DNA from: GCA-002862325 sp036339295
Lineage (GTDB): Bacteria > Planctomycetota > Phycisphaerae > Phycisphaerales > SM1A02
Length of the DNA stretch: 5,254 nucleotides
Assembly (NCBI GenBank): GCA_036339295.1
Contig: JAYZBK010000066.1
Coordinates: 1 to 5,254 of the forward strand
Direction: 5' to 3'
Position numbers and translations under genes: made by a program. A model generated the notes under the pieces. That model was not told the DNA's origin. It worked only from the letters and a program-made list of their open reading frames with translations, and ran no database searches. How positions within the stretch are numbered: position 1 is the stretch's first letter; each line of letters opens with the position of its first letter. This document shows, piece by piece, positions 1 to 5,146 of this stretch.

Positions 1-1
1 C

Positions 2-808
2 GGGAACGGTTGCGCCGGCTACCAGTCGAGCTACGACGACGACGCGTGCGAGGAATACCGCCGCTACCTCCTCGGGTTCGTCGCGACCGTGGACGGCGGC
101 GAGGTGAACGGATGGATGCGGGTCGAGGGCACCGCCTGGCAACTCGCGGTCACGGCGTGGGCGTACGAGGATTCCGGCGGTCCGATCGCGGTCGGGGAGA
201 CCTACTGCGAGGCGGACGGCGACCAGGTCGACTTCGAGTACATCAAGCGGGTGCAGATCCCCGAGATCGACTTCGACCAGGAATCCGGCTCCGACGGCTA
301 CGCCGACTACACGGAGGACGGCCCGATCGTCCTGACGGCCGGCGGCACCTACACGATCAAGGTCGAGAACGGCGACCCGCAGTGGAAGAACGACCTCTTC
401 GGGGTCTTCATCGACTGGAACGGCGACTGGGACTTCGACGACGACGGCGAGTTCGTCGGCGTGGATCCGGGCGTCGGTCCCTACAGCGTCACCGTGAACG
501 TCCCCGAGGACCAGGCGCCCGGACGAACGCGGATGCGACTTCGGCTCCACGACGTCGACATCAATCCGATGACGCCCTGCGACACCGCGAACTTCGGCGA
601 GGTCCAGGACCATCTCATCGAGATCGTCGCGCCGGAACCCGCCTGCCCGGGCGACGTGAATGCCGACGGCGAGGTCACCGCGGCGGATCTCGGCCTGCTC
701 ATCGGTGCCTGGAACACCGACCTCGCCGCGGCGGATCTCAACGACGACGGGACGGTGAACGCGGCCGATCTCGGCCTGCTCATCGGCGCGTGGGGCGTCT
801 GCCCCTGA
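2..808 (+). CDS. Secreted GEVED-domain protein with C-terminal dockerin repeats (5' partial)
   Basis: The reading frame is open from the first base of the window, so the N-terminus and signal peptide lie upstream; 268 residues are visible. The GTG at 89 is not a credible start because protein-like sequence (LLGF, then GWMRVEG) runs across it. Residues 22-66 resemble the end of a beta-rich domain common in planctomycete exported proteins (GF...GW.RV...AYEDSGGPIAVGE). Residues 68-209 match the GEVED family: YCEA opening, GYADYT near 99, FIDWNGDWDF near 136, VPEDQAPGRTRMRLR near 167 and the diagnostic FGEVQDHLIEI near 198. Residues 217-264 form two dockerin-type EF-hand loops, DVNADGEVTAAD and DLNDDGTVNAAD, with all D/N/D/D ligand positions intact. 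Cys215 and Cys267 bracket this module and could form a disulfide. The protein is probably extracytoplasmic; GEVED domains accompany many secreted enzymes and adhesins, so the activity of the missing N-terminal part cannot be told. Domain calls are confident, the role unknown. Confidence 0.88.
   Translation, partial: GNGCAGYQSSYDDDACEEYRRYLLGFVATVDGGEVNGWMRVEGTAWQLAVTAWAYEDSGGPIAVGETYCEADGDQVDFEYIKRVQIPEIDFDQESGSDGYADYTEDGPIVLTAGGTYTIKVENGDPQWKNDLFGVFIDWNGDWDFDDDGEFVGVDPGVGPYSVTVNVPEDQAPGRTRMRLRLHDVDINPMTPCDTANFGEVQDHLIEIVAPEPACPGDVNADGEVTAADLGLLIGAWNTDLAAADLNDDGTVNAADLGLLIGAWGVCP
650..793 (+). repeat. Duplicated dockerin-type repeat encoding two EF-hand loops
   Basis: The two halves of the dockerin module are repeated at DNA level. 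An identical 20-base stretch, gatctcggcctgctcatcgg, occurs at 686-705 and again at 767-786, a spacing of 81 bases or 27 codons. Both copies encode DLGLLIG followed by AW. This shows an internal duplication or homogenisation of the two loops. It is part of the coding sequence, not a mobile repeat. Confidence 0.85.
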
Positions 809-816
809 TTCGGGGC
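792..816 (+). other. Overlapping GC hairpins across the stop codon
   Basis: GGGGC (792-796) can pair with GCCCC (801-805) over a 4-base loop. The same GCCCC can instead pair with GGGGC (812-816) over a 6-base loop that contains the TGA stop. Neither is followed by a run of T, so this is not a standard intrinsic terminator. It might be a weak 3'-end structure or a by-product of high GC content. Confidence 0.25.
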
Positions 817-1107
817 CCCCTCCAGGGCGATGTGATCGAACCAGCGGTCGGCGAGGCTCCGTCGACCGGGTGACTCGACGTCCACCAGTTCCCGCGACGA
901 GGTCCGTACGCTCGGTTCCGGGAAACGCCTTCGAGGCGATCGCGGTGGCGGCGATGCCGTGGAGAAGCGAGCCACGCGAGATGTGATCGGACATGCGGCC
1001 GACTCCCCGGCGGATGCAGGTCCTCCGGCAGCCCATCGATCGGTCGCCCCGGCTCGCCGACGACTGATCGGATGCCCTTGAAAACACGATGGACTTCGGG
1101 GCTGCTC

Positions 1108-1118
1108 GAATACCCTCG
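1108..1118 (+). promoter_or_regulatory. Candidate -10 region of the beta-helix gene
   Basis: GAATACCCTCG lies 31 bases before the ATG at 1150. It closely matches GGATACGCTCG at 3724-3734 upstream of the beta-propeller gene (9 of 11 bases). TACCCT keeps the TA...T positions of a sigma-70 -10 box. No good -35 box stands at 16-18 bases; TGGACT (1090-1095) is the nearest candidate, with a short 15-base spacer. The call rests on recurrence upstream of two genes only. Confidence 0.3.
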
Positions 1119-1140
1119 AAGGGTCCGCATCCGCATCGAT

Positions 1141-1149
1141 GGAGCCTCC
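1141..1149 (+). promoter_or_regulatory. Ribosome-binding site fixing the start at 1150
   Basis: GGAG (1141-1144) sits 5 bases before the ATG at 1150. The in-frame ATG at 1072 has no such site and would put 26 extra residues in front of a normal signal peptide. It would also place the candidate promoter inside the coding region. The start at 1150 is therefore preferred. Confidence 0.65.
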
Positions 1150-3666
1150 ATGCCCCCCATCCGATCCAACCGCCGGCGCCTCCCGATCGCCTCCGCGGTC
1201 GCCGGGTTCGTCGCGGCAACGACCACCGCGGACACGATCACGGTCTGCGCCAGCGGATGCGCCTTCACCTCGATCACCGCGGCGATCGCCGCAGCCGAGG
1301 ACGGCGACGTCATCCAGCTCGCCGCGGAGACCTACCTCGAGGGAGCCCAGATCGACACGCTCGGGAAGGCGATCACCATCCGCGGCACCACCGGCGAGGA
1401 CGGGCTCCCCACCACCGTCCTCGACGGCGGCGGTGTCCACCGGGTCGCGACGTGCCGGGAGGGCGAGGGAGCCGGCACCGTCCTCGTCGATCTCGTCCTC
1501 CGGAACGGCTTCCCGACCGAGGGGCCGACGTCGGAATCCGCGGTCTCCGGCGGGGGCATCCTCCTGCTCGGGACCTCACCCACGATCTCGAACTGCACCT
1601 TCGTCGACAACGTCGGTCGATTCGGGGCGGGCATCCTCTGCTTCATCGACTGCGCTCCGACGGTGTCGGGGTGCCGCTTCCTCGACAGCGAGGCGGAGGT
1701 CTCCGCCGCCGGCCTCTTCTCCTACTACAGCGCGCCGACCGTCGACGACTGCACGTTCGCCTTCAATGTCGCGCAGTACGGCGCGGGCGTCTTCTTCCAG
1801 GACGATCCGCCCGGCGGCGACCTCGCACCGCCCGGCCGGAAGACCGAATCGGCCATGCCTCCGCTTCGCGGCCCGCAGGCTCGGCAGCGAAGGAGCGGCC
1901 CGGCCACGCCGTCCGTCTCGAGCTGCCTGTTCCTCGCCAACCACGCGCTGGTGAGCGGCGGCGCCCTCCACGACTACCAGCGGACGGACCTCGTCGTGAG
2001 CGACTGCGAGTTCGTCCTGAACGCGGCGGAACGGTCGGGAGGCGGGATGTATGCGTTCCTCGCCCGGCCGACGCTCGAGGGGTGCGTATTCGACTCGAAC
2101 ACGGCGAACTACGGCGGCGGCGGCTTCTGGGAGGGCGGCTCGGGCAGCGTGACCACGTGCGAATTCACCGGGAACCTCGCCACCCTCCAGGGAGGTGGTG
2201 CGAGCCTGATCGCCTACGAGGGCGAGACCACCCGGACCATCTTCCTCGATTGCACGTTCCGGGCGAACGTCTCGGGCGAGATCGCCGGTGGCCTCAACGT
2301 GTCGAACAGCCGGCCACAGGTCGTCGACTGCACCTTCGATCACAACACGGCGGCCGAGCATGGCGGCGCCCTGCGACTCGTCGACGGCGACGCCTCGCTT
2401 CGCGGATGCCGCCTCCTCGGCAACCTCGCCACCTCGGAGGGAGGCGGCGTGTTCGCGGAGGGTTCCGGGGACTTCGAACTCCTCGACTGCACGATCGAGG
2501 CCAACCGCTCCGAACGCGGTGGCGGCATCGCCCTCCGCGACTCGGTCTCCCCCACCTTCGACGACTGCCACCTGCTCGACAACGCGGCCTCGGATGCCGG
2601 CGGCGGTCTCCTCTGTGGGGGTGAATCACGACCGACGTTCGCGGGCTGCCGCTTCCACCGGAACCTCGCCGACGACGGCGGGGCGATCCGCAGCGACGAG
2701 TCCGCTCGACCGAACTTCGTCGACTGCCGATTCGAAGGAAATCGCGCCACCCTCGATGGCGGCACCCTCCTTAACCTCGGCGAGTCCGTTCCCATCTTCC
2801 AACGGTGCGTGATCCAGGGGAACATCGCGGGCGGGGCCGGGGGCGGCCTCTGGAACCCGATCGAGGGCGGGATGTTGATCGTGGACACCCTCGTCTGCGG
2901 GAACGCGCCCGACCAGGTCCATGGCCCCTGGTCCGATCTCGGTGGCGGGTGCGTTCGAGGCGAATGCCTGCAGGCGGACTTCGACTGCGACGGCCGGGTC
3001 GAGGGGGAGGACCTCGGGATCCTGCTCCGTGCCTTCGGGACCCGGAACGCGCGGGTGGACCTCGCGGGGAGCGGGATGGTCGATGCCTCGACGCTCGGGC
3101 TCTTCTTCGCCGACTGGGGGCGACTCGCCGACGTCGATCGATACCAGGTGGACGACGGCACGTTCTCGACCAGCGTGGGCGCGCCCGGCGCGACGATCTC
3201 CTGGGGCAACGCCTTCCAGGCGACGACGCCTCGACTGCTGAACCTCGCGTTCGGTTTCGGGGTCCGCGTGGACGGCTCGCAGACCCTCGTCGGCGAGGAG
3301 ATCGCGTGGCACGTGTACGGGGCGGCCTCCGACGATCCGCAGAACGGCCTCGAGCTGCTCGACGCCGGGACGCACCGGATCCGGCACGACGACTGGGGCA
3401 CCAACGGGGTGTTCGACGTCGTGGACGTCGACATCGACCTCACCGGCCATCCATGGTTCTTCGTGGTCGCCACCCACGTCGACGAGGCCGTGGTGGCCGG
3501 CGCCTATCCGGGCGTGCAGGCGGAGAACATCGGCGACCGGTCGTGGGTCGTCACCGCGTTCAACCGCGACGGCCCTCCCGATTTCGAGACGGCGACGCGG
3601 ACGAGCGACTCCGGGAATCCCCTGATCAGGGGCACCTGGATCATCCGCGGCAACCTCGAGCCGTGA
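1150..3666 (+). CDS. Secreted Pmp-like parallel beta-helix protein with internal dockerin pair
   Basis: 838 residues. Residues 1-27 form a signal peptide: basic RSNRRR, hydrophobic LPIASAVAGFVAA, probable cleavage after Ala27 (TTA-D). The RRR-L stretch is a loose twin-arginine match, so Tat export cannot be excluded. Residues 28-120 are the usual N-terminal cap of right-handed beta-helix proteins (SITAAIAAAEDGDVIQL, then AITIRG and VLDGGG). Residues 143-583 are about 15 rungs of ~26 residues carrying FxxN and GG[AG][ILVMF], the motif pair that defines chlamydial Pmp passengers, with a cysteine before most FxxN motifs. No autotransporter barrel follows. Residues 606-657 are a dockerin-like pair: loop one keeps D610/D612/D614/D621, but loop two (starting D637) has Ala, Ser and Thr where ligands belong. 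Residues 658-838 form a further beta-rich domain (YQVDDGTFSTSVGA ... SWVVTAF ... GTWIIRG) seen in other planctomycete secreted proteins. A surface adhesin or carbohydrate-binding role is possible; no catalytic triad or acid pair could be identified. Confidence 0.9.
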   Translation: MPPIRSNRRRLPIASAVAGFVAATTTADTITVCASGCAFTSITAAIAAAEDGDVIQLAAETYLEGAQIDTLGKAITIRGTTGEDGLPTTVLDGGGVHRVATCREGEGAGTVLVDLVLRNGFPTEGPTSESAVSGGGILLLGTSPTISNCTFVDNVGRFGAGILCFIDCAPTVSGCRFLDSEAEVSAAGLFSYYSAPTVDDCTFAFNVAQYGAGVFFQDDPPGGDLAPPGRKTESAMPPLRGPQARQRRSGPATPSVSSCLFLANHALVSGGALHDYQRTDLVVSDCEFVLNAAERSGGGMYAFLARPTLEGCVFDSNTANYGGGGFWEGGSGSVTTCEFTGNLATLQGGGASLIAYEGETTRTIFLDCTFRANVSGEIAGGLNVSNSRPQVVDCTFDHNTAAEHGGALRLVDGDASLRGCRLLGNLATSEGGGVFAEGSGDFELLDCTIEANRSERGGGIALRDSVSPTFDDCHLLDNAASDAGGGLLCGGESRPTFAGCRFHRNLADDGGAIRSDESARPNFVDCRFEGNRATLDGGTLLNLGESVPIFQRCVIQGNIAGGAGGGLWNPIEGGMLIVDTLVCGNAPDQVHGPWSDLGGGCVRGECLQADFDCDGRVEGEDLGILLRAFGTRNARVDLAGSGMVDASTLGLFFADWGRLADVDRYQVDDGTFSTSVGAPGATISWGNAFQATTPRLLNLAFGFGVRVDGSQTLVGEEIAWHVYGAASDDPQNGLELLDAGTHRIRHDDWGTNGVFDVVDVDIDLTGHPWFFVVATHVDEAVVAGAYPGVQAENIGDRSWVVTAFNRDGPPDFETATRTSDSGNPLIRGTWIIRGNLEP
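1576..2898 (+). repeat. Beta-helix rung array with ~26-residue period
   Basis: The rungs follow the pattern CxF..N.A...GG[AG][ILVMF].......P....C. Equivalent cysteines are at residues 149, 175, 201, 259, 286, 312, 337, 368, 394, 420, 447, 473, 500, 526 and 553. Spacing is 25-27 residues except for 58 (201 to 259, an inserted loop) and 31 (337 to 368, a small loop IAYEGETTR). The repeats are diverged at DNA level, so the array is old rather than freshly expanded. Confidence 0.85.
1801..1908 (+). other. Pro/Arg-rich loop inserted in one beta-helix rung
   Basis: Residues 218-253 break the rung rhythm by about 32 residues. The stretch is rich in Pro, Gly and Arg (PPGGDLAPPGR, then RQRR near 246) and lacks the FxxN and GG motifs. 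A 9-base direct repeat, CCGCCCGGC, occurs at 1807-1815 and 1828-1836 and gives the PPG pair. Codons such as CTT, CCT, GCT, CGA and AGG are more frequent here than in the flanking rungs. It is likely an exposed flexible loop, and the frame continues intact on both sides. Confidence 0.6.
2965..3120 (+). other. Internal dockerin-like EF-hand pair, second loop degenerate
   Basis: Residues 606-657 of the beta-helix protein. The first loop, DFDCDGRVEGEDLG, retains Asp at loop positions 1, 3, 5 and 12. The second, DLAGSGMVDASTLG, has Ala at 3, Ser at 5 and Thr at 12, so it should not bind calcium in the usual way, though the following LGLFFADWG helix is kept. The pair sits between two folded domains instead of at the C-terminus as in the two neighbouring proteins. 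Confidence 0.75.
3619..3632. repeat. Perfect 14-bp palindrome inside the gene end
   Basis: CCCCTGATCAGGGG is self-complementary over all 14 bases and encodes part of NPLIRG, 34 bases before the stop codon. As a hairpin it would have at most a 5-bp stem. It may be a protein-binding site, a weak 3' structure or chance in GC-rich coding sequence. Confidence 0.3.
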
Positions 3667-3674
3667 TCGGGCGA

Positions 3675-3710
3675 GGGAACGGTCGTTGATCGTGGTTCCC
3701 GGGAACGATC
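3675..3710. promoter_or_regulatory. Palindromic operator-like or hairpin region between genes
   Basis: GTTCCCGGGAAC (3695-3706) is a perfect 12-bp palindrome, flanked by GATC on both sides (3688-3691 with a 3-base offset, and 3707-3710). A second GGGAAC at 3675-3680 can also pair with GTTCCC at 3695-3700, extended by GGTC (3681-3684) with GATC (3688-3691), giving an alternative RNA hairpin just after the upstream stop codon. The palindrome centre lies about 27 bases before the candidate -10 box, where a dimeric regulator would overlap the -35 region. No T run follows, so an intrinsic terminator is unlikely. Confidence 0.35.
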
Positions 3711-3723
3711 GACGAGGATCTGC

Positions 3724-3734
3724 GGATACGCTCG
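3724..3734 (+). promoter_or_regulatory. Candidate -10 region of the beta-propeller gene
   Basis: GGATACGCTCG lies 38 bases before the ATG at 3773. It corresponds to GAATACCCTCG upstream of the beta-helix gene, at a comparable distance from the start. TACGCTCGG is also found identically at 907-915. No clear -35 box is visible. Its position after the palindrome and before the ribosome-binding site fits a promoter, but the call is based on recurrence only. Confidence 0.3.
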
Positions 3735-3759
3735 GGCAAGACTCTCCCACCGGATCGCC

Positions 3760-3772
3760 GGAGACCACCACG
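3760..3772 (+). promoter_or_regulatory. Ribosome-binding site for the start at 3773
   Basis: GGAG (3760-3763) precedes the ATG at 3773 by 9 bases, within the workable range. The alternative in-frame TTG at 3686 would add 29 polar residues (Gly, Asp, Thr, Pro) before the signal peptide and would translate through the palindrome and candidate promoter, so it is rejected. Confidence 0.55.
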
Positions 3773-5146
3773 ATGTCCGACACCGCCCTTCGAACCACCG
3801 CCCTTCGAACCACGTCGCTCGTCGCCCTCGCCCTGGCCTTCGCCGCCGGTCCCTCGATGGTCGCGGGCCAGGACGCGCCCGACGCCGAGTGGTTCACCTC
3901 GTACAACGGGTCCCGCGAGGAGTCCCACGGCCACTACATCCTCGAGTGCGAGGATGGAGGCTTCCTGCAGGTCGGCGAGACGGGCTACGTGAACGTGAAC
4001 GCCCGCATCCTCGTCGTGAAGACCGATGCGAACGGAGCCCTGCTCTGGAAGAAGGAGTTCGGCTCGGGAAGCCGGAACATGGGCAACGCCGCGCTCGAGG
4101 TCGCCGACGGCTACCTCGTCTGCGGCATGATCTCCCGCAACAGCGCGATCCTGAAGCTCGACAAGGCGACCGGGGCGACGATCTTCCAGAAGACGCACGA
4201 CAACGGCGGCGCCGACGCGTTCGAGCACATCGCGACCACGCCCCAGGGCATCCTCGCGGTCGGCTACCGGCAGGCGGAGGATCCCAACAGCACCTTCTTC
4301 GCCTACGGCCGCGGGTACATCACGTTCCTCGACGCCGCCGGGAATCTCGTGCAGGGCCGAAGCGTCGATGCCCACCTCTCGCAGGCGTACCGGGTGAAGC
4401 CGACCGGCAAGGACTACATCATCGCCGGCGGCACCGACGACGCCCTGCAGTACGGGGTCGTCAAGGTCGACGCCGCAGGCACCGTGATCTGGAGCCGGAC
4501 CCACGGCGGCAACGCCGAGGACCACTGCTTCGGGATGGATCTCGGGGCCGACGGCTCGATCTTCCTCGCCGGACACACCCTCTCGGGCACCGCGAACTGG
4601 GACACCTACACGATGAAGCTGGATCCCGCGGGGAACCAGCTCTGGGAGGTGAAGCGCGGCAACCCCCGCGGCTTCAACCCGAACTTCATCCACGACGAGA
4701 CCTGGGGCGTCAAGGCGACGCCCGACGGCGGCTGCGTCATCGCCGCCGGCACCGGCGACGAGTACAGCTACTCCGAGTGCGGGGGCGGCGTCTGCTCCGA
4801 CCAGTGGGAGGCGTACGTCGTGAAGTTCGACGCGGCCGGCGGGTTCGAGTGGGAGGAGACGTACCTCGGTGGTACCGGCGACGACTGGGCGGCCGAGGAC
4901 ATCGACCTGACGAGCGACGGCGGTGCGATCGTCGCCGTCGACAACGCCCGCTTCGGATTCCTCAAGCTCGCCCCGTTCATCGAGGACGAGGCCGCCGCGG
5001 GCGACCTGAACGGCGACGGCTGCGTCGACGCCGCGGACCTGGGCGTCCTCCTCGGCAGCTGGGGTGGCCCCGGGGGCGACGTGAACGGCGACGGGACGAC
5101 CACCGCCGCCGACATCGGCGCCCTCCTCGCCGACTGGGGCTGCTGA
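3773..5146 (+). CDS. Secreted seven-repeat beta-propeller protein with C-terminal dockerin
   Basis: 457 residues. Residues 1-32 form a signal peptide: n-region with two arginines, hydrophobic LVALALAFAAG, probable cleavage near VAG-QD. Residues 37-402 contain repeated blades of the form K[LVF]D..G...W...[GD]G followed by ..T.DGG[FCA]...G. The outer-strand segments start near residues 40, 92, 138, 193, 240, 291 and 360, suggesting seven blades. The first strand (EWFTSYNG) and the last (FGFLKL) would close the ring in the velcro manner known for propellers. Cys336 and Cys341 sit in an extra loop and may pair. Residues 410-457 are two intact dockerin loops, DLNGDGCVDAAD and DVNGDGTTTAAD, ending DWGC. 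Similar exported propellers occur widely in Planctomycetota and Bacteroidota and are mostly of unknown function; binding of a ligand or partner protein is plausible. No enzymatic motif is seen. The gene has its own ribosome-binding site 106 nt after the previous stop. Confidence 0.9.
   Translation: MSDTALRTTALRTTSLVALALAFAAGPSMVAGQDAPDAEWFTSYNGSREESHGHYILECEDGGFLQVGETGYVNVNARILVVKTDANGALLWKKEFGSGSRNMGNAALEVADGYLVCGMISRNSAILKLDKATGATIFQKTHDNGGADAFEHIATTPQGILAVGYRQAEDPNSTFFAYGRGYITFLDAAGNLVQGRSVDAHLSQAYRVKPTGKDYIIAGGTDDALQYGVVKVDAAGTVIWSRTHGGNAEDHCFGMDLGADGSIFLAGHTLSGTANWDTYTMKLDPAGNQLWEVKRGNPRGFNPNFIHDETWGVKATPDGGCVIAAGTGDEYSYSECGGGVCSDQWEAYVVKFDAAGGFEWEETYLGGTGDDWAAEDIDLTSDGGAIVAVDNARFGFLKLAPFIEDEAAAGDLNGDGCVDAADLGVLLGSWGGPGGDVNGDGTTTAADIGALLADWGC
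3781..3813 (+). repeat. 15-bp exact tandem duplication in the signal-peptide region
   Basis: The unit CACCGCCCTTCGAAC is present twice in full (3781-3795 and 3796-3810), followed by three bases of a third. It encodes TALRT-TALRT at residues 4-13, the n-region before the hydrophobic core. The period is a multiple of three, so the frame is kept, and one arginine is duplicated. The exact identity suggests a recent slippage event. Confidence 0.9.
5000..5143 (+). other. C-terminal dockerin-type EF-hand pair of the propeller protein
   Basis: Residues 410-457 carry two loops with ligand positions D/N/D/D intact in each, each followed by a short helix ending in SW or DWG. The protein ends with Cys457, and Cys417 is the other cysteine of the module; the pair could form a clasp like Cys215-Cys267 in the first protein. 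In planctomycetes such tails are not tied to known cohesins, so the partner is unknown. Confidence 0.8.

Larger units (their letters stand above)
809..1149. other. Intergenic region of 341 bases without a convincing gene
   Basis: Reading all frames gives only arginine- and serine-rich translations with no start, ribosome-binding site or recognisable motif, so I place no gene here. It holds two copies of GATGTGATCG (829-838 and 980-989), the near-palindrome GTTCCGGGAAAC (915-926), two TAC[C/G]CTCG motifs (907-914 and 1111-1118), a small ACCCT-CGA-AGGGT hairpin (1112-1124), a CCGCAT tandem pair (1125-1136) and the ribosome-binding site of the next gene. The region probably carries the promoter and leader of the beta-helix gene. 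Confidence 0.6.

Noticed and set aside
10..873. Long open frame on the + strand overlapping the GEVED gene
   Set aside because: Its translation is dominated by Arg and Gly and has no motif; it is the out-of-frame shadow of the GEVED/dockerin frame, which has clear domains.
1072..1149. Upstream ATG at 1072 as the start of the beta-helix gene
   Set aside because: It would add 26 residues before a complete signal peptide, lacks a ribosome-binding site and overlaps the candidate promoter; the ATG at 1150 has GGAG at a good distance.
780..1313. - strand open frame covering the first intergenic region
   Set aside because: It starts inside the signal-peptide and cap region of the beta-helix gene on the other strand, has low-complexity composition and no ribosome-binding site. 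It is the only frame of note across 809-1071 but shows no family resemblance.
1576..2898. The repeated rungs as a CRISPR or non-coding repeat array
   Set aside because: The ~78-base period is in frame and only the protein pattern is conserved; DNA copies are diverged and there are no unique spacers.
3686..3772. TTG at 3686 as the start of the propeller gene
   Set aside because: The added 29 residues are polar and not leader-like, and translation would cross the palindrome; the ATG at 3773 directly precedes a normal signal peptide.
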